Assembly (NCBI GenBank): GCA_964437595.1
Contig: CAYTHO010000019.1
Coordinates: 9,932-73,931, forward strand
Direction of reading: 5' to 3'
Length of the DNA stretch: 64,000 nt
From: DSYU01 sp964437595
Lineage (GTDB): Bacteria; Chloroflexota; Anaerolineae; Anaerolineales; Anaerolineaceae
Program-made: the position numbers and the translations under genes
Part shown: piece by piece, positions 16,174-25,062 of the stretch
Layout: each line of letters starts with the position of its first letter
How positions within the stretch are numbered: position 1 is the first letter of the stretch
The notes under the pieces: model-generated
Database searches by the model: none
Seen by the model: only the letters and a program-made list of their open reading frames with translations
What the model was told of the DNA's origin: nothing

Positions 16174-17235
16174 ATGGATCAAACGAAGAAAGGGATGTCA
16201 CGCCGCGATTCGCTGCGCTGGATGATGCTGGCCAGCAGCGGCGCGGTTCTGGCGGCCTGTGGGGGACAGGCAGCAACCCCGGCCACGGTAGATGAACCGC
16301 AGGGTAATGGAGGGGGAGAGGTCTCGCAGCCAACCACTGCTCCTACCGCCGGGCAGCCAGCCGCGGCACAGCCTGCTGAACGGCAGGCCGCGCAGGCAAC
16401 AGCTCCGGCTCAAGAAGTCCCCGCCGGGCAGGCTTACCTGTCGGTTGCTCGCGGAGAGGACACGACGGCAATTACTGAGGCAGCGATCAAGGCGCTGGGC
16501 GGGATCGAGCGATTCGTTAAGCCAGGCAGCAATGTGATCATCAAGCCCAATATCTGCACTGACTACTATCCGTATGAATACGGCGCCACCACCAATCCGC
16601 AGGTCGTGGCAACGCTGGTCAAACTGGCGCTGGGCGCCGGGGCCAGCCGCGTGCGGGTGATGGATTTTCCTTTTGGGGGCAAGGCCGAAAGCGCTTACGC
16701 GAACAGCGGGATCGAGGAAGCGGTGAAAGCCGCTGGCGGTGAAATGGAAATGATGAACCGCAACAAGTTCAAGAAAACCCAGATCCCGCAGGGCAAGGCT
16801 ATGAAGGAATGGGAAATCTACCAGGAAGTACTCACCTGCGACCTGCTCATTGATGTAGGTACAGCAAAGCATCACAGCCTGGCACGTATGACTGCCGCGA
16901 TGAAGAACCTGCTGGGCGTGGTGCAGAACCGCGGCGGAGTCCACTCAATTATGACAGATGGGCTGGGCGATCTGCTGAGCGTGATTAAGCCAGGGCTGAC
17001 TGTGGTGGATGCCGTGCGCACGCTGATGCGCAACGGCCCCTCTGGCGGCAACCTGGATGATGTGATGCTGAATAACACGGTGATTGCCAGCCAGGATATG
17101 GTGGCAGCGGATGCTTATTCCACGCGCTTTTTGAACCTGGAGCCGAAATCGATTGGTTATATCCGCTCGGCGGCTGAGCGCGGCCTGGGCCTCATCGATC
17201 TGGATGCGGTGAAGATCGAAGAAATTTCGCTCTAG
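16174..17235 (+). CDS. Tat-exported DUF362 lipoprotein
   Basis: 353 residues. The N-terminus has a twin-arginine motif SRRDSLRWMM followed by LASSGAVLAACGG, a lipobox, so it should be folded in the cytoplasm, exported by Tat and lipid-anchored. Residues ~30-90 are a Gln/Ala/Pro-rich linker. The DUF362 domain follows: VIIKPNICTDYYPYEYGATT, VRVMDFPFGG, DLLIDVGTAKHHSLARMTAA and MKNLLGVVQNRGG. GGAGG-like GGAGGAAAC precedes the ATG. DUF362 proteins are linked to iron-sulfur chemistry but their reaction is not known. The gene sits 24 bases before the polyferredoxin gene, so the two probably form one extracytoplasmic redox unit. Confidence 0.85.
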   Translation: MDQTKKGMSRRDSLRWMMLASSGAVLAACGGQAATPATVDEPQGNGGGEVSQPTTAPTAGQPAAAQPAERQAAQATAPAQEVPAGQAYLSVARGEDTTAITEAAIKALGGIERFVKPGSNVIIKPNICTDYYPYEYGATTNPQVVATLVKLALGAGASRVRVMDFPFGGKAESAYANSGIEEAVKAAGGEMEMMNRNKFKKTQIPQGKAMKEWEIYQEVLTCDLLIDVGTAKHHSLARMTAAMKNLLGVVQNRGGVHSIMTDGLGDLLSVIKPGLTVVDAVRTLMRNGPSGGNLDDVMLNNTVIASQDMVAADAYSTRFLNLEPKSIGYIRSAAERGLGLIDLDAVKIEEISL

Positions 17236-17259
17236 CCCTGTTGAGAGGAGCAAACGACA

Positions 17260-18912
17260 TTGGAAACGCAAACTACGCAGAAGGAGCGTACGTTCCCTGT
17301 CAGCCTGGCTCGCCCGCGGTTAATCCGAACCGCTCGCCGGTGCGTGCAGATTCTGGCGCTGCTGCTCTTTATCGGCCTGTTTGTTTCAACTACGTTTATG
17401 AACCCCATGCCTGGGGTGTCCGACCTGTTCTACCGTCTTGATCCGCTGGTGGCGCTGACGGCCATGCTGGCCGGGCGTGTTTTTATCCCCGGGCTGGCCC
17501 TGGCCGCGATCACTCTGCTGCTTACCGTGGCATTCGGGCGCGTGTGGTGTGGGTGGATCTGCCCGATGGGCACCACGCTGGATCTACTCAGCCCCAGCCG
17601 GCGAGCGCGCCGCGGCCTGCCTGAGCCGCCTGGCGAGCGCTGGCGCGCGATTAAATATATGCTGCTTGCTTTCTTGCTGACAGCAGCCGTATTTGGCAAC
17701 CAATCACTGCTGTTCCTCGACCCGATTACGCTGATGACACGCACGCTGGCGAATGCTGTCTGGCCGGCGCTGCGCAGCTCCGGCTACGCGGTGGAAGCGT
17801 TTCTTTACCAGTTCGAGTTTTTATGGAGCGGGCTGGATGCCGTGCATGAAGTGGTGGTCTACCCGCTGTTCCGGGATGAACAGAGCGTATTTATCCTCGC
17901 AGTACCCATCTTCCTCTTCTTTGCCGGGATCATCGCGCTTAACTGGGTGGCTGAGCGCTTCTGGTGCCGCTACCTGTGCCCGTTAGGCGGGCTACTGGGG
18001 CTGGTTTCGCGGGTGGCGCCGTTCCGCCGGGTAGTTGGCGAGCCGTGCACGGCCTGTGGGGCCTGTGCGCTCCGCTGCCCGACTGGGACGATTAACCCTG
18101 CTCAGAATTATGCCAGCGACCCGGCGGAGTGCACGGTGTGCTACAACTGCATCAAAGCCTGTCCGCGCGATGGCGCGGCGTTTCGCTGGCACCTTCCTGG
18201 GCGTCAGGTGCGTGTGCCTTCCGCCCCTGGTTGGAAAACGGCAGCAGCCCAACCTTACGACCTTGGGCGGCGCGAAGCGCTGGGCGCATTAGGCGCTGCG
18301 GCAGTTTGGGCGGCGCTGGCTAAGGTAGAGCCTATCCAGAAGCGACAGCCGGCAGAGCTGATCCGTCCGCCGGGCGCGGGGCAAACCGCATTCGAAGAGC
18401 TGTGCATCCGCTGCAACGCGTGCGTAAAGGTATGCGCCACGCAGGGGCTGCAGGCCAGTTTTCTGGAAGGCGGCTGGCAGAACGCGCTCACGCCGCGCCT
18501 GGTGCCGCGCCTGGGCTACTGCAGTTACAACTGCAACGCCTGCGGGCAGGTCTGCCCCAGTGGAGCCATACCTAACCTGACTCTGGAAGCTAAGCGCTTT
18601 ACCCCAATCGGACTGGCGCGCGTTGACCGCAACCGCTGCCTGCCGTGGGTGTATGGCATCGACTGCATTGTTTGTGAAGAGGCATGCCCGCTGGGGAACA
18701 AGGCCATTAAGCTGGAAGTCGCCGAAATCACCAACGGGCGCGGCGAGCGGGTTACCGTTCAGCGCCCGTATGTGATCAAGGAACTGTGCATTGGCTGCGG
18801 TGTGTGCGAATACCAGTGCCCTATGGGTGGCGAAGCTGCCATCCGCGTATTCACATATACAGAGATCGGCGGGTATTTTGGCGACGACCTGAATTTTGGG
18901 AAGAAAGAATAA
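17260..18912 (+). CDS. membrane polyferredoxin, NapH-NapG fusion with internal Tat-like motif
   Basis: 550 residues, TTG start at 17260 fixed by GAGAGGAG nine bases before it. The N-terminal half is NapH-like: several membrane segments with CGWICPMGTTLDL (Cys ~97) and CRYLCPLGGLLGL (~236), then two [4Fe-4S] motifs CTACGACALRCP (~262) and CTVCYNCIKACP (~292). At ~337 a RREALGALGAAAVWAAL segment looks like a Tat signal. The remainder is NapG-like with four clusters: CIRCNACVKVC (~382), CSYNCNACGQVCP (~420), CLPWVYGIDCIVCEEACP (~458) and CIGCGVCEYQCP (~510). In nitrate reductase systems NapH passes quinol electrons to NapG; here both are one chain and no NapA is present. Likely an electron conduit for the DUF362 protein. 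Confidence 0.85.
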   Translation: METQTTQKERTFPVSLARPRLIRTARRCVQILALLLFIGLFVSTTFMNPMPGVSDLFYRLDPLVALTAMLAGRVFIPGLALAAITLLLTVAFGRVWCGWICPMGTTLDLLSPSRRARRGLPEPPGERWRAIKYMLLAFLLTAAVFGNQSLLFLDPITLMTRTLANAVWPALRSSGYAVEAFLYQFEFLWSGLDAVHEVVVYPLFRDEQSVFILAVPIFLFFAGIIALNWVAERFWCRYLCPLGGLLGLVSRVAPFRRVVGEPCTACGACALRCPTGTINPAQNYASDPAECTVCYNCIKACPRDGAAFRWHLPGRQVRVPSAPGWKTAAAQPYDLGRREALGALGAAAVWAALAKVEPIQKRQPAELIRPPGAGQTAFEELCIRCNACVKVCATQGLQASFLEGGWQNALTPRLVPRLGYCSYNCNACGQVCPSGAIPNLTLEAKRFTPIGLARVDRNRCLPWVYGIDCIVCEEACPLGNKAIKLEVAEITNGRGERVTVQRPYVIKELCIGCGVCEYQCPMGGEAAIRVFTYTEIGGYFGDDLNFGKKE

Positions 18913-18915
18913 GCG

Positions 18916-20022
18916 CTAGAAAAAGGTTCGCAGCAGCTTGAGAAACACCCTGCGGTAATAGGTGAGCATGGTCAGCACAAAGAACTGGACCAGGGCAATG
19001 ACAACCGCACCAAACTGGTCGAAGTAAAACACCAGCAGGTTAATAATCGTGATCCAGGTGACCAGGCTGATCATACCAAGCTGAGTGCCTTTGCGCTCGC
19101 GCCCGACAGCCATCAATCCACCCGAGATGATCAGCACCAGGCCAGTAATCCCCTCCAGCGAAGTTCGGATCAGGAACCACAGCGCCTCCTGGGTGCTGTG
19201 CAGCTGACCACGGGTTACCAGGGGGGCCAGCAGGTTTTCGATGGAGGGGACTTCGGAGGGGATCGCGATGAGCAGGCGGGCAAAGTCCAGCATAGCCAGC
19301 ACGCCCATCACGCCCATTGAGAGAATCAGGAAGGCTTTCAGCCGCCGTTGATTCAAGGCTTTGGTGAGGATAGGGACCACGCGGTCTCCAATACGCTGCC
19401 CGATGTGCGGCCTGGGCTTAGTGAGGATCAGGTGCTTGCCGTCTACAAACCGATTAATTGCCGCTACCAGGTCGCTGAGATTTGGATCGTCCGACTCGGC
19501 GGCAATGATTTCTAAACGCCGGTCGATGGAGGCGCGCTCGTGGGGATCCAGGTCGCGGTCGAGAATTTCCGTCATATCCTCCAGAACGCGGTACATCATT
19601 CCGCGCGGGGTGTGCACGTCTGGCCTGCGCACGTTCAGGTACAACAGCACGGTCAGCAGGAAGAAGGCATAGATGATCGGCGCGGCGGGGGGGTAGAAGT
19701 AATCGTTGGTCTGGGTAATAAACTTGCCGACCTCATCGATAAACAATCCTACCCCAACCCCACTGAGGATGGCTGAGAGGTTGAGCACCCAGCGGTTGGC
19801 AAAGATCAGCGGCAGCAGCGCGGCGATAAACAGCAGCAACCCGCCCCACAAAACATGCGCGATATGCAGCGTGCCGTTGCCAAGCTGCGGGTACCCGGTC
19901 AATTCCAGGAAGGTGCGCGTCATGATTACGGATGCAGCAAAGCTGATCAGGGAGAGGAAGATGTAGCGTTCAGCGCCTTCGCGCTTCACGGGAGAGCGGT
20001 TGCTGAGATTCTTATGATTCAT
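18916..20022 (-). CDS. polytopic membrane protein of unknown function
   Basis: 368 residues, not recognised. About eight hydrophobic segments are visible: ERYIFLSLISFAASVIMTRT, LHIAHVLWGGLLLFIAALLP, LSAILSGVGVGLFIDEVGKF, PIIYAFFLLTVLLYL, then a cytoplasmic-looking stretch of ~110 charged residues (DLDPHERASIDRRLEIIAAE), and four more helices at the C-terminus. The conserved-looking GxGLFIDEVGKFI and TNDYFYPPA motifs near residue 95-110 could be functional. It converges on the polyferredoxin gene with 3 bases between the stops and has no operon partner. Possibly a stress- or transport-related membrane protein, but no function is proposed. Confidence 0.7.
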   Translation of the reverse strand: MNHKNLSNRSPVKREGAERYIFLSLISFAASVIMTRTFLELTGYPQLGNGTLHIAHVLWGGLLLFIAALLPLIFANRWVLNLSAILSGVGVGLFIDEVGKFITQTNDYFYPPAAPIIYAFFLLTVLLYLNVRRPDVHTPRGMMYRVLEDMTEILDRDLDPHERASIDRRLEIIAAESDDPNLSDLVAAINRFVDGKHLILTKPRPHIGQRIGDRVVPILTKALNQRRLKAFLILSMGVMGVLAMLDFARLLIAIPSEVPSIENLLAPLVTRGQLHSTQEALWFLIRTSLEGITGLVLIISGGLMAVGRERKGTQLGMISLVTWITIINLLVFYFDQFGAVVIALVQFFVLTMLTYYRRVFLKLLRTFF

Positions 20023-20306
20023 TTCGAATAACGACTGATTGCGTCCCCATCGTAGGATGCATCAAAACCTTTATACTACAATTTTATATACGTACGCAAA
20101 ACGCCTGAAGTTTCAGTAAAATGGGCATGGCGCACAAGTTCTATTCACCGGTGGGAGATTGCTTTCACCCGAGAGGGTTGGTAAAACCAGTAAAGGCGGA
20201 TACCATGTACCTCTTCGATTATGATTATAATATGTTGGCAAGCGATGAAACCGCAGGTTGACCTATTTGAACCGTGTCTGATTCTCTTTCTCAAACCGAG
20301 GAACCT

Positions 20307-21395
20307 ATGGCCAAACTCATTTATCGCGCGGAAGATATCAAAAATTACAGCGTACGCTTTTTCATCCAGCACGGCGTTCCTGAGGAAAATGCGCGCATCG
20401 CGGCGGAAATCCTGGTTTCGGCGGATATGCGCGGGGTCGATTCCCATGGGGTGATCCGCCTGGATACGTATTACGGCTCGCGCCTGCGCTCCGGGCTGAT
20501 TGACCCCAAAACGCCCCTTACTGTGCTGCGCGAGACGCCCACCAGCCTGGCGCTGGATGCCGGCAGTGGGCTGGGCCAGGTTGCCGGGTACCATGCCATG
20601 GAACGCTGCATAGCCAAAGCTAATGAAGTGGGTATGGCGATGGTGACCGTGCGCAACAGTAATCACTACGGGATTGCCGGGTACTACGCGATGATGGCTC
20701 TTCCACACAACATGATTGGAATCAGTTTTACCAATTCGCAGCCGCTGGTTGCCCCCACATACGGGCGCACCGCCATCCTGGGCACCAATCCCATTGCGGT
20801 GGCGGCTCCCGCCGGACATAACCGGCCTTATGTGTTGGACATGGCTACCAGCATCGTACCGATTGGGCGCGTTACCGTCTATCAGAAGGCCAACAAACCC
20901 ATCCCCGACGGCTGGGGTATCGATAACGAAGGCCTCATCACCACCGACCCGAACGCGGTGCTCAAGGGCGGCGCGCTGCTGGCTCTGGGCGGATCTGATG
21001 TGATGCGCGGCTATAAGGGTTACGGCCTGTCGCTGCTGGTGGACATCTTCTCCGGCATTCTTTCCGGGGCTTCGTTTGGCAAGCATGTGGGCCATCCGAA
21101 CGAGGGCAAGCCCGCGGATGTGGGGCACTTCTTCGGCACGATCCGCGTGGATGCCTTCCGCGATCTTGGCGATTTCACCCGTGATATGGACGCCCTGCTC
21201 GATGAGCTGAAAAATGCGCCTAAAGCTGTGGGTCAGGAACGCATTTACATCCACGGCGAGAAAGAATTCGAGCTATCCGACCGTTATGCTAAAGAGGGCG
21301 TACCGATCATGGTCGAAGTGGTCAACGGCCTGAAAGAGGTTGGAGAGAAGGTAGGAGTGCCTTTCGATCTACAACCACTCGGTGAAATAGCGTAA
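20307..21395 (+). CDS. Ldh family oxidoreductase (malate/L-lactate/ureidoglycolate dehydrogenase type)
   Basis: 362 residues. The ATG at 20307 follows CGAGGA and yields MAKLIYRAEDIKNYSVRFF. Family landmarks: SADMRGVDSHGVIRLDTYY (catalytic His in DSHG), NSNHYGIAGYYAMMAL, FTNSQPLVAPTYGRTAILGTN (NAD binding), and KGYGLSLLVDIFSGILSGA. These enzymes reduce 2-oxo acids with NAD(P)H and have a fold unrelated to classical lactate dehydrogenase. The sequence does not separate malate, lactate or other substrates. It is monocistronic, with a strong shared terminator behind it. The 284-base gap before it has an isolated TATAAT at 20226 and no clear -35. Confidence 0.88.
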   Translation: MAKLIYRAEDIKNYSVRFFIQHGVPEENARIAAEILVSADMRGVDSHGVIRLDTYYGSRLRSGLIDPKTPLTVLRETPTSLALDAGSGLGQVAGYHAMERCIAKANEVGMAMVTVRNSNHYGIAGYYAMMALPHNMIGISFTNSQPLVAPTYGRTAILGTNPIAVAAPAGHNRPYVLDMATSIVPIGRVTVYQKANKPIPDGWGIDNEGLITTDPNAVLKGGALLALGGSDVMRGYKGYGLSLLVDIFSGILSGASFGKHVGHPNEGKPADVGHFFGTIRVDAFRDLGDFTRDMDALLDELKNAPKAVGQERIYIHGEKEFELSDRYAKEGVPIMVEVVNGLKEVGEKVGVPFDLQPLGEIA

Positions 21396-21412
21396 AGAGG
21401 GAAAATATCATT

Positions 21413-21447
21413 AAGGCGCAGGTGCAGCATAATTGCACCTGTGCCTT
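21413..21447. terminator. bidirectional terminator between Ldh and glycosyltransferase genes
   Basis: AAGGCGCAGGTGCA pairs with TGCACCTGTGCCTT (one G·T wobble) over a 7-base loop, with A-rich and T-rich flanks. The stop codon of the minus-strand gene overlaps its edge. Confidence 0.75.
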
Positions 21448-22559
21448 TACATTTGTATTTTATCTAGAATAAACTCGGCGATCTGATCTGCACCGTTGGT
21501 AGCAGCGGGTTTGTGGGGCGGGCGGGCGAGCAGTTCAGGGAGCAGGTCGAGCCAGGCGCCGCTGAAAAACCGTTCCTCAGATAATTCCATCGCGTTCATG
21601 GTTTCGCGGGCAAAGCGTGCCATAGGAGGGGACTCGGGGAAGCGCTCGCGCGGCACGTATACAAAGGGGAGCCCTGCGGCATATGCTTCCGCGAGGGTCG
21701 AATAACCCAATTTCCCCACGATGACGTTCGCTGCTTCCACCATATCGGGGTGATAAACATCGGAATGGTGTGGAAGCAGCACCAGGCTGCCGCGCTGCTC
21801 GTACTGATCTGACCCACCTGGGATCAGGAAGCGGATATCTCTGGAATTTTCTAAGCGGTGCAGGAACGGGTACTTGGTGACAATGCCGCCCATCGTGATC
21901 ATCACCAGCGGGGCATCTTCAGGAACGCTCAGCCGCTTGCGGGTAAGGTGTGGGGCGGTGCGTGGTTTGCGTGATACCACGCTGCTCACCAGGTCGACGC
22001 CGGGGCGGTATACGCAAACCGGCTCCGTTTGAATATGGCTCCCGGCTTCCGAAAACCATTCGTGTAGGTATTGGATATAGGGCGCAAAACGCGGCTCAAC
22101 ATCCAGGTAGGCTTCATAGATCCAGTCCCAGGTGAAGTTCTCTTGCAGCACGGAGGGCAGCCGGGCTTCTTTTGCCACGGCAATCCCCAGCGGAGCCACA
22201 TCGCATACGACCAACTTGCATTTCAATGCGCGTACCTGGCGGGCCAGATCCTGTACCAGCGCGGGGGGATAGGGCAGTAATTTTTCTAATTGGCGGATCG
22301 TCTCAGTCAGGTTTTCTTCCATCGATGTGTTTTGCACCATGCCCAGGTCGGTCAACACCTCGTGGTAGTGATATTCGGAGCGCAGGGACATATCAAAAAA
22401 CCACCGCGGCACGCGGGTGAAAATTTCAAAGCACACGCCTGGCAGCCGCTCACGGATGGCGTTCATCACAGCGCAGGCACGCGCCGCGTGCCCGTAGCCG
22501 TGCGGGGTGATAAAGAAAGCAATGCGATGGTGGGGTGTTTGCGGCATGGCAATATTCAT
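21447..22559 (-). CDS. glycosyltransferase-like protein (GT-B fold, MurG/UGT-like)
   Basis: 370 residues from ATG 22559. The N-terminal domain starts RIAFFITPHGYGHAARACAV, a glycine-rich acceptor-side loop seen in GT-B enzymes. The second domain contains DAPLVMITMGGIVTKYPFL and later NVIVGKLGYSTLAEAYAAGL with PFVYVPRERFPESPP, matching the nucleotide-sugar binding pattern GxxTxxEAxxxGxPxxxxP. Length fits. Donor and acceptor are unknown. Similar domains occur at the N-terminus of some sugar kinases, but no kinase domain is present here. There is no Shine-Dalgarno; TATAAT is 10 bases before the ATG. A second start, MPQTP (22547), is possible. Confidence 0.72.
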   Translation of the reverse strand: MNIAMPQTPHHRIAFFITPHGYGHAARACAVMNAIRERLPGVCFEIFTRVPRWFFDMSLRSEYHYHEVLTDLGMVQNTSMEENLTETIRQLEKLLPYPPALVQDLARQVRALKCKLVVCDVAPLGIAVAKEARLPSVLQENFTWDWIYEAYLDVEPRFAPYIQYLHEWFSEAGSHIQTEPVCVYRPGVDLVSSVVSRKPRTAPHLTRKRLSVPEDAPLVMITMGGIVTKYPFLHRLENSRDIRFLIPGGSDQYEQRGSLVLLPHHSDVYHPDMVEAANVIVGKLGYSTLAEAYAAGLPFVYVPRERFPESPPMARFARETMNAMELSEERFFSGAWLDLLPELLARPPHKPAATNGADQIAEFILDKIQM

Positions 22560-22569
22560 AACGCCGGTA

Positions 22570-22575
22570 ATTATA
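22570..22575 (-). promoter_or_regulatory. -10 box 10 bases before the glycosyltransferase start
   Basis: Minus-strand TATAAT at 22570-22575 with ATG at 22557-22559; predicted leader 2-4 bases. No recognisable -35 hexamer at 16-18 bases. Confidence 0.35.
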
Positions 22576-22669
22576 CCGAAAAGTCTATGGCGCTCCTTTG
22601 GAATTTCCGCTAAACTAAACAAATCGCAAGGTGAAATCTGCGCATAAACTGGATTGGAAAGGATTTCCT

Positions 22670-23845
22670 ATGGGAACGATCCGAACGCTGGTTTTATCCG
22701 GTGGTGGCGGGCGTGGGGCATTTCACGCCGGTGTATATCGCTACCTGTCACAGAATCACAAACCGGGCGTCAACGACAGCCACCAGGGCGCCTGGAACCC
22801 GGACATCGTGGTGGGCACATCCATTGGCGCGGTGAACGGCGCGGCCATCGTCCAGGGCATTTCTGCTGATGATCTGCTTTCCTTCTGGCGTTCTCTTCGC
22901 GAGCGCGACATCCAGGGCCTCCCGCCAACCATGACGCCGCTCACCCGCATGGTGGTTAACCAGATCATGAAAGGGATGATCGGCGTTACCCTTCCGATGG
23001 TACACCCCAAAGAGGCGACATCCACAAAACCATCGAACAACTGGCCGGTGCCCGGTTTGGGCGGGTTGGTGGGGCGCTTTGCTAACCTGCTGGATACCGG
23101 CCCCTTGCGCAAAACCATCACCCAGCGCCTGGGACTGGACGAAACCAAAATCGCCGCCAGCCAGGATACCCTGTTGATTAATGCGACCAACGTTAGCACC
23201 GGCCAGCGCGTAACCTTCAGCAACCATACAATTTTTCGTAGGGGAACGGAAGAACGCCGCCCCGACGTACTGGACGGAATCACCATTCAGCGCATCCTGG
23301 CAAGCTGTTCCATCCCACTAATGTACCCCTGGACGTTCGATGAGCTTTCGCAGGGCGTTTACTGGGACGGGGCGGTGGTCGCCAATACTCCGCTGGGAGT
23401 ATCGCTCGACGCGGCCAACCGCTTCCCGCTGGAAGATCGCATGGAAGTCATCGTGGTTTTGATGACCCCCTGGCGCGATTCTCAGCCAGCCCAGGAGCGC
23501 GGCGGGCAGCAGCTTCCGCAGGATTTCTCCGAGGCGCTTACCTGGGTGCTGGATTGGGCGCTGCTGGCTTCCTTCCGTGAGCGCCTGGACCTGATCAATG
23601 CCTATAACAAGCTGGGACGGATTGGCCGGCGTATTAACGACCCCGAACTGTCCGCTATCCGCGAAGTGAGCGTTGTTATTGTTGCCCCGGATGATTTCTT
23701 CCCCGCCGCACGCATCATCGATTATGACGAGCGCACTGAACTGCTGATCGAGCAGGGCGCGAAAGCGGCGAAGAAAGCGTTCGAAGAACATTTCCCCGAG
23801 GACCAGGATGCGCCGCAGCCTGCCGATGAGGCCCAGGCGTTTTAG
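22670..23845 (+). CDS. patatin-like phospholipase / acylhydrolase
   Basis: 391 residues. The ATG at 22670 follows AAAGGAT and begins MGTIRTLVLSGGGGRGAFHA; a GTG 13 codons upstream is less likely. Oxyanion hole GGGGRGAFHAG, nucleophile elbow GTSIGAVNG (Ser in GxSxG) and catalytic Asp in YWDGAVVANTPL complete the patatin Ser-Asp dyad. Residues ~100-170 hold a lid-like insertion (MIGVTLPMVHPKEATST). The C-terminal ~100 residues contain helices and end in an acidic tail (EEHFPEDQDAPQPADEAQ). It probably hydrolyses acyl esters of lipids. No secretion signal is visible, so it acts in the cytoplasm or at the inner membrane face. Confidence 0.88.
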   Translation: MGTIRTLVLSGGGGRGAFHAGVYRYLSQNHKPGVNDSHQGAWNPDIVVGTSIGAVNGAAIVQGISADDLLSFWRSLRERDIQGLPPTMTPLTRMVVNQIMKGMIGVTLPMVHPKEATSTKPSNNWPVPGLGGLVGRFANLLDTGPLRKTITQRLGLDETKIAASQDTLLINATNVSTGQRVTFSNHTIFRRGTEERRPDVLDGITIQRILASCSIPLMYPWTFDELSQGVYWDGAVVANTPLGVSLDAANRFPLEDRMEVIVVLMTPWRDSQPAQERGGQQLPQDFSEALTWVLDWALLASFRERLDLINAYNKLGRIGRRINDPELSAIREVSVVIVAPDDFFPAARIIDYDERTELLIEQGAKAAKKAFEEHFPEDQDAPQPADEAQAF

Positions 23846-23858
23846 GGTGGTTTTTCAG

Positions 23859-24293
23859 CTACTTATTTAGCCTATCGAGGTAATGCGCCAGGTTGTGCTG
23901 GCTGATGATGGTCAGGTCCGCTGGCATCTGCTGGGGGGCAAACCAGCCAATCTCTGTGCATTTACCCGGTTCGAGGATGCGCGGCTCAGCGGTCCCGTCG
24001 GCAGGTCTGCACAGGTAGGTAGGGGACACCCAATGCTGGCCTTCTTCGGGCAGGATATGGTCTACTACGTCCAGCAGCGAGCCAACTTCGATCTCCATGC
24101 CGTATTCTTCGCGCATTTCGCGGCGCAGCGCATCGGCAAGCCGCTCGCCAAACTCGACCGAGCCGCCCGGAAATTCCCACAGCCCGCGTTCGTTCTTGGC
24201 CAGCGGCCCGCGCCGTGCCAGGAACAGCTCTCCGCGCTGGTTAATGATGATTGCTCCCACCCCGACTCCAATGTAATCAACGCCTCGTTTCAT
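23859..24293 (-). CDS. Nudix hydrolase (MutT-like)
   Basis: 144 residues. A complete Nudix box GGSVEFGERLADALRREMRE followed by EYGM fits G-x5-E-x7-R-E-U-x-E-E-x-G-U at ~45-67. The N-terminal strands VGVGAIIINQRGELFLARRG resemble the NTP pyrophosphatase/CTP pyrophosphohydrolase subgroup. The C-terminal CTEIGWFAPQQMPADLTIIS is the usual Nudix end. It should hydrolyse a nucleoside diphosphate linked to another moiety; the substrate is not specified by sequence. It converges with the patatin gene and diverges from yigZ across an inverted repeat. Confidence 0.9.
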   Translation of the reverse strand: MKRGVDYIGVGVGAIIINQRGELFLARRGPLAKNERGLWEFPGGSVEFGERLADALRREMREEYGMEIEVGSLLDVVDHILPEEGQHWVSPTYLCRPADGTAEPRILEPGKCTEIGWFAPQQMPADLTIISQHNLAHYLDRLNK

Positions 24294-24323
24294 TTCGCTC
24301 CAATCCCTGCTTTATACTATACT

Positions 24324-24378
24324 AAGTAAACTGCCTAAGTGGTTTTACGAACAAGCATTAAGCCCAGGCGGTTTACTT
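24324..24378. promoter_or_regulatory. inverted repeat in the Nudix/yigZ divergent promoter region
   Basis: AAGTAAACTGCC at 24324-24335 is matched inverted by GGCGGTTTACTT at 24367-24378 (11 of 12), separated by 31 bases. One arm lies at the minus-strand -10 region of the Nudix gene (TATAGT/GTATAA), the other just before the yigZ ATG. This looks like a pair of operator half-sites or a loop-forming site for a shared regulator. Confidence 0.4.
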
Positions 24379-24387
24379 AATTCAGAC

Positions 24388-25062
24388 ATGATATCACGAG
24401 ATTATAAGCGTTACCCTATCCCGGCGGCGGAAGCCCGGGCTGAGACTATGGTGATTAACTCGCGCTTTATTGCCGCAGCTGCGCCGGCCTTCAGCGTAGA
24501 AGAAGCGCGCGCCTACATCGCTGGCATCCGAGCAGAGTTCCCGGACGCATCACACCACGTTCCGGCATTTCTCGTTGGCTACGGCACCAGCGTAACCGCG
24601 CACTGTACTGATGACGGCGAGCCGCAGGGCACTGCCGGGCGGCCCGCGCTTTCGGTTTTACAGGGCAGCGGGTTGGGGGATGTGGTTGTGGTGGTGACCC
24701 GCTACTTCGGCGGCACCAAACTGGGCACCGGCGGGCTGGTGCATGCTTACAGCGAAGCGGTTAAGGCTGTGCTGGGCGTGCTGCCGCGCGCGGAAAAGAT
24801 CCCTACTCATACCGTCATGCTGGCTTGCGAGTACAGCTACTTTGAGCGCATCCGACTGCTGATCCAGGCTCACCACGGGCAGGTGCTGGATGAGGATTTT
24901 GGCGCCGATGTCACCGTCACGGCCCGCTTTGCCGCCTGGCACCTGGAGCCGTTCCAGGGTGCGCTGAGCGAGCTTTCGCGCGGCAGCCTGCACGCGGAAA
25001 TTATCGAAAGCAACCCTGAAACGATCATGCCCATCGATGCTTTCCCGGGACCCGAGGTGTGA
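24388..25062 (+). CDS. yigZ: YigZ/IMPACT family protein
   Basis: 224 residues. The N-terminal IMPACT/UPF0029 domain has the diagnostic CTDDGEPQGTAGRPALSVLQ and GLGDVVVVVTRYFGGTKLGT with GGLVHAYSEAV. The C-terminal ~70 residues (TVMLACEYSYFERIRLLI) form the ferredoxin-like domain found in bacterial members. Eukaryotic IMPACT regulates translation through Gcn1/Gcn2; the bacterial role is not established. No Shine-Dalgarno is present. A CTTAAT box 6 bases before the ATG makes it another possible leaderless gene. Confidence 0.9.
   Translation: MISRDYKRYPIPAAEARAETMVINSRFIAAAAPAFSVEEARAYIAGIRAEFPDASHHVPAFLVGYGTSVTAHCTDDGEPQGTAGRPALSVLQGSGLGDVVVVVTRYFGGTKLGTGGLVHAYSEAVKAVLGVLPRAEKIPTHTVMLACEYSYFERIRLLIQAHHGQVLDEDFGADVTVTARFAAWHLEPFQGALSELSRGSLHAEIIESNPETIMPIDAFPGPEV

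Noticed and set aside
20226..20231. TATAAT before the Ldh gene as promoter
   Set aside because: No -35 at 16-18 bases and about 75 bases from the ATG; reported only as isolated in the gene entry.
20145..21254. A 369-codon minus-strand frame opposite the Ldh gene
   Set aside because: Shadow of the strongly coding plus-strand gene; its product resembles no family and no ribosome binding site precedes it.
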